Positions 8,309-17,239 of a DNA stretch of 64,000 nucleotides are shown in pieces. Every line of letters starts with the position of its first letter. The stretch's first letter is position 1. A program made the position numbers and the translations under genes. The notes below the pieces were generated by a model that was not told the origin of the DNA, did no database searches, and saw nothing but the letters and a program-made list of their open reading frames with translations. Origin of the DNA: an uncultured Colwellia sp. (GTDB lineage: Bacteria > Pseudomonadota > Gammaproteobacteria > Enterobacterales > Alteromonadaceae); the NCBI GenBank assembly GCA_913058145.1, contig CAJXQM010000001.1, positions 216,017-280,016 on the forward strand, written 5' to 3'.

Positions 8309-8342
8309 TCTCATCCGCGTGAATATATTTACGTGGATGAGA
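8309..8342 (+). other. Strong stem-loop between dmpB and the hbpS-like gene
   Basis: TCTCATCCGCGT at 8309-8320 pairs with ACGTGGATGAGA at 8331-8342, a 12-pair stem with one G-U pair and a 10-base loop. No T-run follows. It lies 15 bases after the dmpB stop and ends about 10 bases before the next ribosome-binding site, so it could protect the dmpB message or limit downstream expression. Confidence 0.55.
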
Positions 8343-8357
8343 AACCGCAGGATAAAA

Positions 8358-8783
8358 ATGAAAATATCTGAAAATAGTCATCTTATTCATTGGCAAGCAG
8401 CCAATGTTATTGTAATGGCTGCAGTTGTTAAAGCGGAAGAATTAGGCATAGCCATCAATGTAGCTGTGGTTGATTCAGGTGGTAATTTATCCGCATTTTT
8501 AAGAATGCCACATGCATTTTTACACTCTATTGATATAGCTAAAGACAAAGCATATACCTCAGCGGGATTCAGATTTCCTACAAGTGCTTGGAAAGATATT
8601 TTTTCTCATGAAGCGATGCTAGCTAAAGGGATGCCTCCTAGGGATAGACTAGTCGTTTTTGGCGGAGGAATTCCAATAGGTATTAAAGGAATGAATCTTG
8701 GCGGAATTGGTGTGTCAGGAGGTACAGAAGAAGAAGATATAATCTGTGCTGAGGCTGGATTGTCAGCGTTAAGTCTCAAATAA
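8358..8783 (+). CDS. HbpS/GlcG-like protein (DUF336 family)
   Basis: This 141-residue protein belongs to the GlcG/HbpS heme-binding-like family. Visible family features are VAVVDSGGNLSAFLRM, the AKDKAYTSAGF segment and a glycine-rich GGGIPIGIKGMNLGGIGVSG. Such genes often accompany meta-cleavage clusters, but their role is unclear; oxidative protection or cofactor care of the dioxygenase are ideas only. I chose the ATG at 8358 because AGGA lies 7 bases upstream; an upstream in-frame GTG at 8319 falls in the stem-loop and is less likely. Confidence 0.75.
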   Translation: MKISENSHLIHWQAANVIVMAAVVKAEELGIAINVAVVDSGGNLSAFLRMPHAFLHSIDIAKDKAYTSAGFRFPTSAWKDIFSHEAMLAKGMPPRDRLVVFGGGIPIGIKGMNLGGIGVSGGTEEEDIICAEAGLSALSLK

Positions 8784-8976
8784 ACAACAATGAAATGGTT
8801 AAGCTCTTGAGGTAATTTGTTCTTACCTGTAATTGGCATTTTATACCATAAAACGTAGAGTGGATTATTTATTGTCAAATTAAAATTATACTTTTATTTT
8901 TTGCTTTTTTTGATCACTCTTTAACTATATTTGAGTAATTTATAACAAATAAAATCGATTAGGATTAAAATAAATA

Positions 8977-9942
8977 ATGTCGTCAAATAGTTTGAGGGTA
9001 GCAATTATAGGGGCAGGTGGTATTGGTTGTTATTATGGTGCCCGATTGCAAAAGGCTAATCATAACGTTGTGTATATTGCACGCGGTAAGCATTTAGAAG
9101 CTTTAACGTCATCAGGCTTAACTTTAACACACCCCGACTTTAATTTTGATGAGCATGTCACAGCATGTTCTTTATCATCACTGTTTACACAATACACACC
9201 CAATGATTTTGATATTTATCTACTTTGTGTCAAAGCGACCGTAACAGAAGAAATAGCCAAAAAATTGCAGCAATGGCTCAATCATTTTAAACACACTATC
9301 ACTATTATTTCACTCCAAAATGGGATTGATAATGAAGCGATACTCAAAAAGTATTTACCTGATTCGTTTGTGGTCGGAGGATTAGCAGTTCGAATTGGGG
9401 GCCATATTTTAAAGCCCGGTATTGTCCAAGCGAAAGGTGTAGCTCAATTAATTATTGGTAAATGGCCTTATGCAAATGATAAACAAAACAGCCAATTAAA
9501 TGCTTGGTCTCGTATTTTTGAACAAGCAAAAATCCCAACTCAAGTTGTTAATAATATTCGTTTTGAATTATGGCGAAAATTACTTATAAATAACGGTGTT
9601 AACCCTTTATCAGCTCTTACCGGTCTTGATACAAGAAAATTAACACATCATCCCCATTTTGGTCAAATCGTGTATCGATTAATGCAAGAAGTTGCACAGG
9701 TATCTTGCGTTGATCAAGAAGCACTATCAACAAAGGACGTTGATGAAATGTATGATTTGATCCGATCGTTTGATCCAATTAAAACGTCTATGTTAGTAGA
9801 TTATGAAAAAGGGGGGACTTTAGAGTTAGACGAAATTTGCGGCGCTGTTTTAAAGCGAAGCAAGCTAATCAATATTTCTGTGCCATACACGGAAGTTGTC
9901 AATGCATTACTTGAAAATGCACTAGAAAAAAGAATTGTGTGA
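8977..9942 (+). CDS. 2-dehydropantoate 2-reductase-like (ApbA/PanE) oxidoreductase
   Basis: This 321-residue protein has an N-terminal NADP-binding fold with GAGGIGCYYGARL, a CVKAT segment, SLQNGIDNE, and a C-terminal helical domain with ELWRKLLINNGVNPLSALTG and SMLVDYEKGGTLELDEICG, all typical of the ApbA/PanE family. Family members reduce 2-keto acids such as ketopantoate. Inside a phenol cluster it is more likely to act on a 2-keto acid from ring cleavage or to be an accessory enzyme than to make pantothenate, but the substrate cannot be read from sequence. It begins 193 bases after the HbpS-like gene and may have its own promoter. Confidence 0.8.
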   Translation: MSSNSLRVAIIGAGGIGCYYGARLQKANHNVVYIARGKHLEALTSSGLTLTHPDFNFDEHVTACSLSSLFTQYTPNDFDIYLLCVKATVTEEIAKKLQQWLNHFKHTITIISLQNGIDNEAILKKYLPDSFVVGGLAVRIGGHILKPGIVQAKGVAQLIIGKWPYANDKQNSQLNAWSRIFEQAKIPTQVVNNIRFELWRKLLINNGVNPLSALTGLDTRKLTHHPHFGQIVYRLMQEVAQVSCVDQEALSTKDVDEMYDLIRSFDPIKTSMLVDYEKGGTLELDEICGAVLKRSKLINISVPYTEVVNALLENALEKRIV

Positions 9943-9990
9943 TGTGATAGCAGTTAACACTCGTTTATTAGTTACTGGCGAATTTATTCA

Positions 9991-10179
9991 ATGACTAATA
10001 CTTTTCAGCATGAAATTTCTGTATATAACCGAGTGATTAATTCTGTTGCAGGATTTTTTATTTTACTGATGATACTGATCTCAATAGGAAACTTGTTTAA
10101 CGATACCATCGCTAGTTATATTCCTGGTATTTGTGCTTGGAGCGTGGCTTTCTACTCTTGTCACGCTTATCATTATTAA
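9991..10179 (+). CDS. Small membrane ORF, possibly a frameshifted remnant
   Basis: This 62-residue frame begins MTNTFQHEIS and has one clear membrane segment (about residues 16-34, SVAGFFILLMILISIG). Its last residues are Cys/His/Tyr-rich and unlike a membrane protein. In a shifted frame from about 10135 the DNA instead encodes the hydrophobic LGAWLSTLVTLIIINSR, and another hydrophobic stretch follows near 10270. That pattern suggests a larger membrane protein broken by one or more frameshifts. I do not recognise the family. It begins 48 bases after the PanE-like gene. Confidence 0.35.
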   Translation: MTNTFQHEISVYNRVINSVAGFFILLMILISIGNLFNDTIASYIPGICAWSVAFYSCHAYHY

Positions 10180-10503
10180 TAGCCGTTCAAACATCAATTT
10201 TAATGATTTTAAGCCTTGTTTATTACTTATCAGCGACAAGTTGATATTAATTTTATCGTTATATTGTATTCGAATATTAGTTTTCTTACCTTGTTAGCGG
10301 TTATCAGTTTTTTAAAATTGATCGCGTCACCGAATGCATCATTAATACAACTAATGATGCAAGAGTAATAAAAAAATAATCAAGGGAACATATTAGAGGT
10401 AGCATAGTTAACTCTACTTTTTAAATAATAAAATATTTAAAGCTCTTCTTCTTGAACATTACGATGTAAATAGTATTCATCTAAAATATATAAAGGCAAA
10501 AAC
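10180..10503 (+). other. Intergenic stretch with possible decayed coding sequence
   Basis: This 324-base stretch has no intact gene of useful length. Short hydrophobic frames (for example one encoding TLLAVISFLKLI near 10290-10325) suggest decayed membrane-protein sequence continuing from the preceding small ORF. The last 120 bases are AT-rich and presumably hold the promoter of the luciferase-like gene, but I could not single out a convincing promoter. Confidence 0.3.
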
Positions 10504-11529
10504 ATGTTAAAAAGAATCAGTGTACTTGATCAATCTCCTATCCATGATGGTAAGGGGGAATCGTCAGGTTTACATGACACGTTAGCCCTAGCTAAGTTAT
10601 GTGATCAAGCCGGATATCATCGCTATTGGTGTGCAGAGCATCATGCTACTCCAGGTTATGCATCACCTTGTCCTGAAATGATGGCTGCACATGTTGCTTG
10701 TCACACTGAACGTATTAAAGCAGGAACTGGAGGGGTAATGTTGACACATTATAGCCCTTTTAAAGTGGCTGAAACATTTAGAATGCTTGAAGGATTGCAT
10801 CCCGGTCGTATAGATTTAGGTATTGGCAGAGCGCCAGGAGGAAATGGATATGCGCATGCGGCATTAGCCGCACCAAGACAGCCTATTTCACATGAATATT
10901 ATCCAGATCAAAGCGCAGAATTAGTCGCCTATTTAAGAGGAACATTACCGTCTAAACATCCTTTTAAACAGGTTAATGTTGAACCTAATAATGCGGGATG
11001 TCCTGATATTTGGATGCTAGGCTCTTCTGGTGGTAGCTCTGAATTAGCGGGGCAACTAGGAACAGGCTTTGCCTTAGCGCTATTTATTGGCACCCATGCA
11101 AGAAATGCATCCATTATAAATGCTTATAAACGTGCTTTTGTTCCTTCTAAATCGATGACAAAACCAGAAGCCTTAATTGCTGTTGCCGCCATTACCGCTG
11201 ATACAAAAGAAGAAGCCGAGTTTCTTGCGGCCAGTCATGTTTATTGGAAGGTACAAGCATCTCGACTTGGAGCAAGAACTCCATTATACCCACCTGAACA
11301 AGCATTAGCGCTTAAAAAACAATTATCGTTATCTGATCAAGCTTACTTCGATGAAACGATGAATACTTATTTACTCGGTACAGCAGATGACTGTGTTAAT
11401 CAAATGAATGAATTAGCAGATGATTTTGGGGTAGAGGAAGTGATGGTTGTTAATGTTACTTATGGCTTTGAACCGCGTAAACGTACTTATAAAGAGTTAG
11501 CGGAGAATTTTAATCGTACTATGCGTTGA
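10504..11529 (+). CDS. Luciferase-like flavin-dependent monooxygenase (LLM class)
   Basis: This 341-residue protein belongs to the bacterial luciferase-like family of TIM-barrel enzymes that use reduced flavin. Visible family segments are SVLDQSP at the N-terminus, the CAEHHATPGYASPCPE loop, GTGGVMLTHYSPFKVAETF, HPGRIDLGIGRAPGG and a C-terminal GTADDCVNQMNELADDFGVEEVMV. The full family length is present. No flavin reductase gene is next to it. It lies between the PanE-like gene and DUF1329 copy 1, inside the phenol cluster, so it may oxidise a related aromatic or aldehyde, but the substrate is unknown. Confidence 0.8.
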   Translation: MLKRISVLDQSPIHDGKGESSGLHDTLALAKLCDQAGYHRYWCAEHHATPGYASPCPEMMAAHVACHTERIKAGTGGVMLTHYSPFKVAETFRMLEGLHPGRIDLGIGRAPGGNGYAHAALAAPRQPISHEYYPDQSAELVAYLRGTLPSKHPFKQVNVEPNNAGCPDIWMLGSSGGSSELAGQLGTGFALALFIGTHARNASIINAYKRAFVPSKSMTKPEALIAVAAITADTKEEAEFLAASHVYWKVQASRLGARTPLYPPEQALALKKQLSLSDQAYFDETMNTYLLGTADDCVNQMNELADDFGVEEVMVVNVTYGFEPRKRTYKELAENFNRTMR

Positions 11530-11594
11530 TAGAAGGGCTCTAATAAGGGCTATTCTTTAGCGTGTATCATAAATAATGAATTATAGAAGGTACT

Positions 11595-12824
11595 ATGAAA
11601 TATATATTATTGAGTTTACTTGTTTTGTCTTTAGCTAGTCATAGTCAAGAATCTCCTGTTATCGGGACAGTGTTGACTAAAGAAAATGTTTCACAATATA
11701 GTGATTTTATAGATATACCATTAAAACAATTGATTGAACAAGGTTATGTCACCATTACCGTGGGTGAAACATTTACAGTACCCATGAATGAAAAATTTGC
11801 TAGTCAAACAAATAAATATAAAAATACAGCAACAATTGATCATGGAACGGGTAATTTATTAAATTATAAAGAAGGGTTACCTTTTAGTGATCCTATCATA
11901 GTAAGTGACGACCAAGCAGGGGTCAAAATTGCGTGGAATATGCGTTATGCTTATGGTGGCGATTCATCTATGGTTGACCCATTTATATGGGACTATCGTA
12001 ATATGACCAAAGATAAAATAGAGAGGACTATCTCATTTGTTGGTAAAACGTTACGTTATAAACACAGAGTGTCATCTTTACCTGAAACTAATTTACCTGA
12101 TAATAAAGCTGGAATTTTTAGTGCGATATATTTATTAGCTAAAAAACCTTATGATTTAAAAAATACACAGCTGTTAGTACATCGTTTAGAAGATGATTCA
12201 GCAAGAGAACGAACTTGGTTGTACTTGTCTGTACAACGACGAGTTAGACGATTACCGTCAGGCCAATCAACTGATGCCTTTTTAGGTAGTGATATTATGA
12301 TTGAAGATTTTTTAGGCTACAACGGCCGTATAATGGATATGAAATGGAAACTGTTAAGCCGTGAAGAGATACTCGTACCCTTTTTTAAACACAATAAATT
12401 GAATGCAGATATCCCAGACTCAAACGAGTATGATTTTGGTCAGTTTCATGGCAAGGGTCATTGTTTTCCTAATGTTCCATGGCAGGTCAGAAAAGTTTAT
12501 AAAATTGAAGCAATTCCTAAATGGACCCAGCACCCTTTATCAAAAAGAATATTTTATGTAGATGCGGAAACATTTACACCAGTTTTAGGACGTTTTTATG
12601 ACAAATCTGGGGATATTTGGCGTATGGCAATAGGTGGTTTTTCACATCCTGATTACCATCTAAGCGAAAATAAAGGCTCAGGTGTTATGATTCCGTCTTT
12701 AATAAGTATGATTGATGTACAAGCCCAACATTGCACCACCTTGAAAATGAAAACAAGTATTAATTCAGCTAGTGTGACCAGAAAAAACTTTACTGTGCAG
12801 TCTCTTCGAACGAAAGGAAAATAA
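11595..12824 (+). CDS. DUF1329 protein, copy 1 (exported)
   Basis: This 409-residue protein starts with a short signal peptide (MKYILLSLLVLSLASHSQ) and carries the DUF1329 domain over nearly its whole length. Shared landmarks with the second copy at 19191 are RRVRRL, FLGSDIMIEDF, YNGRI, a VDAETFTP segment and DVQAQHCTT. DUF1329 proteins are thought to be periplasmic with a LolA/LolB-like fold and usually accompany DUF1302 outer-membrane proteins, which suggests carriage of a hydrophobic molecule. That role is inference. GAAGGT precedes the ATG. It converges on the GntR gene, with a shared hairpin terminator between them. Confidence 0.8.
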   Translation: MKYILLSLLVLSLASHSQESPVIGTVLTKENVSQYSDFIDIPLKQLIEQGYVTITVGETFTVPMNEKFASQTNKYKNTATIDHGTGNLLNYKEGLPFSDPIIVSDDQAGVKIAWNMRYAYGGDSSMVDPFIWDYRNMTKDKIERTISFVGKTLRYKHRVSSLPETNLPDNKAGIFSAIYLLAKKPYDLKNTQLLVHRLEDDSARERTWLYLSVQRRVRRLPSGQSTDAFLGSDIMIEDFLGYNGRIMDMKWKLLSREEILVPFFKHNKLNADIPDSNEYDFGQFHGKGHCFPNVPWQVRKVYKIEAIPKWTQHPLSKRIFYVDAETFTPVLGRFYDKSGDIWRMAIGGFSHPDYHLSENKGSGVMIPSLISMIDVQAQHCTTLKMKTSINSASVTRKNFTVQSLRTKGK

Positions 12825-12835
12825 CTAGATAGAAC

Positions 12836-12873
12836 CATTGATTGATCATACTTTATAGCATCATCAATCAATG
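12836..12873. terminator. Bidirectional hairpin terminator between DUF1329 copy 1 and gntR
   Basis: CATTGATTGAT at 12836-12846 is exactly complementary to ATCAATCAATG at 12863-12873, an 11-pair stem with a 16-base loop. A GTTTTT run follows on the plus strand at about 12887. Its position between two convergent genes supports use as a terminator, probably in both directions. Confidence 0.6.
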
Positions 12874-12898
12874 TGTTTGGGGTTTTTCTTCACTTATT

Positions 12899-13561
12899 TT
12901 AAAACCATTCATCTTTTTCAAAGTTTAGTACCACTTCTTCAGTTTTTCTAATATGGTTTTCATTTGCTTTACAAACAGCCTTAACATCTTTAGCTAGTGC
13001 TGCTTCGTATATATCAGTATGTTCAGTGTGGAGGCTTCGTTTAATATGATTGACTCCTCTTGCTAAGTTACGATAGCGTTTATGCTGGTCATAAAGGATA
13101 TTATAAAATTTTAATAAGGTATTAGAATTACAGGCAGAGACTAAGGAATCATGGAATATTTTATTGTATTTTTCTAAATCTTGGTTATTGCCGTCTATTG
13201 ATGAATGCTCAATTTTTGATAATCGATGAAAAGCAGCGACTACAGATGACTCCCAGTCATCATTTCCATTCAGAATACTAAGCTTAAGCGCTTCATTCTC
13301 TACTAATATTCTAGTGTTAGTAACATCAATTAAATCTGATTTAGTCATTTCTACCACACTAAAACCTTGTTGGCCTTTTATCGCGACAAAACCATCAGAG
13401 CATAAACGGCTTAAAGCCTCTCTTATAGGAGAGGCACCGATATCGTATCGTTTTCTTAGCTGTTCAATCTTTAACTTGCTACCAGGTTTCAATAAAGCAT
13501 GAATAATATCATCCCTAATTTTCAAATAGACAATGTCAGTTAATGTTTTTGTTATTTTCAT
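12899..13561 (-). CDS. GntR-family transcriptional regulator (FCD type)
   Basis: This 220-residue regulator has an N-terminal winged helix (about residues 8-75) with the GntR signature KPGSKLKIEQLRKRYDIGAS-type region and PIREALSRLCSDGFV, followed by an all-helical FCD-like ligand-binding domain containing HDSLVSACNS and HTDIYEAALAKD. Such proteins are usually repressors released by a small organic acid. It is encoded on the minus strand inside the accessory module and is divergent from the propeller lipoprotein gene. A 14-base palindrome at 13591 in the shared upstream region is a candidate operator. The effector is unknown. Confidence 0.85.
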   Translation of the reverse strand: MKITKTLTDIVYLKIRDDIIHALLKPGSKLKIEQLRKRYDIGASPIREALSRLCSDGFVAIKGQQGFSVVEMTKSDLIDVTNTRILVENEALKLSILNGNDDWESSVVAAFHRLSKIEHSSIDGNNQDLEKYNKIFHDSLVSACNSNTLLKFYNILYDQHKRYRNLARGVNHIKRSLHTEHTDIYEAALAKDVKAVCKANENHIRKTEEVVLNFEKDEWF

Positions 13562-13590
13562 TTAAAATTTGACTCTATTTCTGAATGTAT

Positions 13591-13604
13591 TAAACGATCG
13601 TTTA
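13591..13604. promoter_or_regulatory. Candidate GntR operator (palindrome)
   Basis: TAAACGATCGTTTA is a perfect 14-base palindrome 30 bases upstream of the gntR start, in a very AT-rich divergent intergenic region where it stands out by its central CGATCG. Position and symmetry fit an operator for a dimeric regulator controlling gntR and perhaps the divergent envelope module. This is inference. Confidence 0.4.
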
Positions 13605-13862
13605 TTAACAATGGGTTTGTAAAAAATCATGAAAATTATTGTATCAAATTAACCTATTACATTAAATATACAAAATACATATAAATATATAAAAGTCATT
13701 AGATTAATAAAATCAAAACGTATGATTTCTTTTATAAATTATACGAAAAATAAATATAAAGCAAATTTGAATATACAAAAATATAAAATATATATATTTT
13801 TGTTGTTTGTCGATTTTCGTGTGGTATAGTCGAATATATAAATTTTGGCAGGGGTATATTTT

Positions 13863-14822
13863 TTGAACTTTAGAAATATAGTAATACTTTTAATTGTTTT
13901 GTTTATGATGGGCTGTGAAGCCCCATTACAATTAGATGATGTATTAATTGAACAACAATTGGCTACTCACCGAAGTGATCGTTTACAACAGATAACCAGT
14001 AATGGCGACGTTAATGTGGTGGTAGGATCTTTTGGTGTAATTCTGACATCAATTAAGGAAGGTGGATGGAAAAGACATCAAATTGCTTCGCAACCCTCTT
14101 TTATTGATGTAACTCATTGTCCTGATAAAAGTTTTGTTGCCCTAACTCTCGAAGGTAGCATTTGGACTTCTTCAGATAACGGCATTACATGGACTGAAGC
14201 ATCTTTGCAAAGTGAAGAGACTCCTCAGGCATTAACCTGTGCACCGGATGGAAAAATTTGGGTAGTGGGTAGTTTTAGTACTTTTATATCAAGTAACAAT
14301 CACGGACAAACCTGGCAGAGTATTTCTCTTGATGAAGATATGATTTTATCTTACATCAAATTTTTTGATGATGAAAATGGGATCGCTACAGGTGAATTTG
14401 GTAGTTTACTTGAGACAAATAATGGTGGAAAAACGTGGTTTGCAAAAAATCCGATGCCAAATGAATTTTATCCAATAGCTTCTTTGTTCACCAGTATAAA
14501 CGAAGGGCGTGTTGTTGGCTTAAGTGGAAAAATATTGTTTACTAATAATGGTGGTGAAACATGGCTTGTTGAAAAATCAGGTACTAAGGCACCTTTATAC
14601 GGATTAAGCAAAGTGCAGCATAAAATCTATGCAACAGGAGCCTTAGGTACCTTTCTAGTAAAAAATTTAGCACAAGAAAACAGTCATTGGCAATCCATTA
14701 ATCAAAATACACGATCTTATCTTCGAGGGGCATTAGCTTTTGATGACCATGTGATCATTGTGGGTGGTAAAGGTTTTCTAAAAAATGCGTCGTTAGCTAA
14801 GAGTGAGAAAACAAATGATTAA
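13863..14822 (+). CDS. YCF48/BNR-type beta-propeller lipoprotein
   Basis: This protein of about 319 residues begins with a lipoprotein signal (MNFRNIVILLIVLFMMGC, with lipidation expected at the Cys). It then shows repeats of the NNGGxTW type (NGITWTEA, HGQTWQSI, GGKTWFAK, GGETWLVE), which define a YCF48-like/sialidase-type propeller. I chose the TTG at 13863 because AGGGG lies 8 bases upstream; an upstream TTG at 13845 would add six residues ahead of the signal. Such propellers are often found beside MMPL/RND transporters. It overlaps the transporter gene, which supports a joint function in the envelope. Confidence 0.75.
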   Translation: MNFRNIVILLIVLFMMGCEAPLQLDDVLIEQQLATHRSDRLQQITSNGDVNVVVGSFGVILTSIKEGGWKRHQIASQPSFIDVTHCPDKSFVALTLEGSIWTSSDNGITWTEASLQSEETPQALTCAPDGKIWVVGSFSTFISSNNHGQTWQSISLDEDMILSYIKFFDDENGIATGEFGSLLETNNGGKTWFAKNPMPNEFYPIASLFTSINEGRVVGLSGKILFTNNGGETWLVEKSGTKAPLYGLSKVQHKIYATGALGTFLVKNLAQENSHWQSINQNTRSYLRGALAFDDHVIIVGGKGFLKNASLAKSEKTND

Positions 14823-17166
14823 TTTGTTGAAAAAATTAAAAAAAATAGATGCTGTCGTTTTCTCTTTCCCTAAAATAACCGCATCAATAATATTAGCAAT
14901 CACAGTGTTTTTTGCTTTTCAGCTACCAAGTGTCAGAATGGCTTCTGATTTTGCTGATTTGTTACCACAAGAACATGAGTACATTAAAACTCACAATAAA
15001 ATAAGTGAAACCTTCGGTGGTGCAAATAATATTGTTGTCGCTGTTACCGTAAAAGAAGGCACAATTTTTACGAATGAGACTCTGAATAAAATTTATAGAG
15101 TTACTCAATCAATTGATGAGCTTACCGGTATAAATCATAATTTAGTCAGTAGTTTAACCCATAGAAACACACGTAAAATATGGTTGAATGAATATGGGAC
15201 AATGAAATCCGCACCCCATTATGATCCACTTAAAAAAGGCGGTTATAGTGATGAAGAATTAACAGTTTTTCAAAATGAAGTGGTTGCTAATCCACGTGTT
15301 TATGGCTTATTAGTATCACCTGATCTATCTTCTGCCTTAGTACGGGGTACCCTTACTGAAGGTGAGTTAAATTATGAGGCTATATTCAATGAGCTCCAAC
15401 ATATTCGAGAAAAAGAACAGGCTAGTGACGTAGATATTTATGCAACAGGGCAACCGGTTTTAATTGGTTGGGTAACTAGCTATGTTGAAGAAATAGTTCA
15501 AATATTCTTATACACCGTATTGGTGCTTATTGTTTTACTGTTAAATTATTTCAGACGTTTTTACGGCGTACTTTTACCTGTTATCGGTATTATTTTAACC
15601 ACTGTTTGGGGTTTAGGAATGTTGTCGTTACTCAACTACAACTTAGATCCTTTGATGATGGTAGTACCATTTCTCATCTCTGCTCGAGCGATGTCTCATG
15701 GAATTCAACTTGTTGAACGTTTTTATCAAGAACATCGACTTATTCATGATAAAAACGTTGCGGCAAGAAATACCTTTGAAGGCTTATTTAGACCCGGTTC
15801 TTTAGGTGTTATTTCGGATGCAGTGGGTTTACTTCTTATTTCTTTGGGATCGGTACCGATAAATGACAAGTTAGCTATTTACTCATCTTTATGGGCTGCT
15901 AGTGTTATTGTAACTGTTTTAATCTTTATTCCCGTATTACTTGCACTATTACCTGAAACTGATCAAAAACCTCATCGTCACTCTCTTTTACACAAAATAT
16001 TTAAGAATTTTTCCCAAGTAGCTTGTACGAAAATAGGGGCTAAAATAACCTTATCAACTGTTGTGGTTTTATACTTATTAGCTGCATATTTTAGTTCTTG
16101 GGTGCAGGTAGGACAATCTGAAGCGGGTTCACCTTTATTATATCCTGATCATGATTATAACGTGTCTTCACAATCTATTAATGATTTATTTCCAGGTTCT
16201 GAAGAACTATACATTATTGCTCATACCGATAAAAAAGCTGGGTTAAAAGAGCCAGAAGTCATTAAAGCGTTAGCTGATTTTCAAAACCATATGTTACTTG
16301 ATCCAGAAATGGGGGGCACTAAAGGCTTACCTGATTTAGTGACACAAGTTAATCAAATTATACATAACACAGATCCTCGTTGGTTGGCTTTTCCTAAAGA
16401 TAACTTTGAAACGGGGGGATTAATGTTCACGTATATGATGTCTAGTCCAATTCCTGGTGCTTTATTAGAGTTTTTAGATCCGGAAGAACAAAATGCCAAC
16501 ATGGTTTTTTATTATAAAGATCATAAAGGTGAAACGATTAGGCGTGCTATACAAATGGTCAAAGACTGGTCGAGTTCTTCCATTGCTCAAATTGAAGGTT
16601 TTTCATTGGAGTTAGCAGGTGGTGTTATCGGTGTGACAGCGGCAGTCAATGAAGCCGCATATGAAACTAATATTGTCGTTATCCCTCTGGTTTTCTTATT
16701 GATTTTCGTTTTTGTAACCGTGTTCTATTGGTCTATTCATGCGGGGTGGTTAATGTTTGTTGCCATGTCTTTTGCGACCACTCTTACTTATGCCTATATG
16801 GGTATTGTTGGTGTCGGTATTAATGTAAATACGGTACCTATCATTGCTGTAGGTATAGGTGTAGGGATTGATTACTCTATTTATATTATGGATAGGATCC
16901 GTGAAGAATATATTACTCATAATAATTTACAAAAAGCCATTGAAGTTGCAATTAGCACTACGGGTGTGGCCATAGGCTTTACTGCTCTAGCATTAATTGC
17001 AGGTGTCGTTATGTGGGTGTTTATTTCTACCATGCGTTTTCAAGCCGATGCTGCTTTATTACTCATCGTGATGTTGATACTAAACGCACTGGCAGCAATG
17101 TTTTTGGTTCCTGCCTGGATCATGACATACAAACCAAAATTTATTTTAAATGCAGTATCAAAATAA
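14815..17166 (+). CDS. MMPL/RND-family transporter
   Basis: This transporter of about 783 residues has the RND layout: a TM helix near the N-terminus, a periplasmic loop, a block of five TM helices (about residues 215-385), a second TM helix and loop, and a second block (about 620-775). The motif GVGIGVGIDYSIYIMDRIREEY in the second block carries the Asp typical of hydrophobe/amphiphile RND proteins. RND proteins use the proton gradient to move hydrophobic molecules or lipids. The ATG at 14815 overlaps the preceding stop by 8 bases; a GTG at 14803 is an alternative. No adaptor (membrane-fusion) or TolC gene is adjacent, unlike drug pumps, so it probably works with the DUF1302/DUF1329 partners. 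Confidence 0.85.
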   Translation: MINLLKKLKKIDAVVFSFPKITASIILAITVFFAFQLPSVRMASDFADLLPQEHEYIKTHNKISETFGGANNIVVAVTVKEGTIFTNETLNKIYRVTQSIDELTGINHNLVSSLTHRNTRKIWLNEYGTMKSAPHYDPLKKGGYSDEELTVFQNEVVANPRVYGLLVSPDLSSALVRGTLTEGELNYEAIFNELQHIREKEQASDVDIYATGQPVLIGWVTSYVEEIVQIFLYTVLVLIVLLLNYFRRFYGVLLPVIGIILTTVWGLGMLSLLNYNLDPLMMVVPFLISARAMSHGIQLVERFYQEHRLIHDKNVAARNTFEGLFRPGSLGVISDAVGLLLISLGSVPINDKLAIYSSLWAASVIVTVLIFIPVLLALLPETDQKPHRHSLLHKIFKNFSQVACTKIGAKITLSTVVVLYLLAAYFSSWVQVGQSEAGSPLLYPDHDYNVSSQSINDLFPGSEELYIIAHTDKKAGLKEPEVIKALADFQNHMLLDPEMGGTKGLPDLVTQVNQIIHNTDPRWLAFPKDNFETGGLMFTYMMSSPIPGALLEFLDPEEQNANMVFYYKDHKGETIRRAIQMVKDWSSSSIAQIEGFSLELAGGVIGVTAAVNEAAYETNIVVIPLVFLLIFVFVTVFYWSIHAGWLMFVAMSFATTLTYAYMGIVGVGINVNTVPIIAVGIGVGIDYSIYIMDRIREEYITHNNLQKAIEVAISTTGVAIGFTALALIAGVVMWVFISTMRFQADAALLLIVMLILNALAAMFLVPAWIMTYKPKFILNAVSK

Positions 17167-17239
17167 AGAGTAGAAAATGTAGAAAAATGGATTTTAAAAT
17201 TCATAAAAAGCGTTAAAACATAAAACTGAGGGGAAATAT

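Noticed and set aside
8909..8920. TTGATCAC near the PanE-like gene as a further activator site
   Set aside because: Only a half-site, and no sigma-54 promoter with GG-N10-GC is present before 8977.
12843..12850. TGATCATA resembling a DmpR half-site
   Set aside because: It has no inverted partner and is part of the stem of a convergent terminator.
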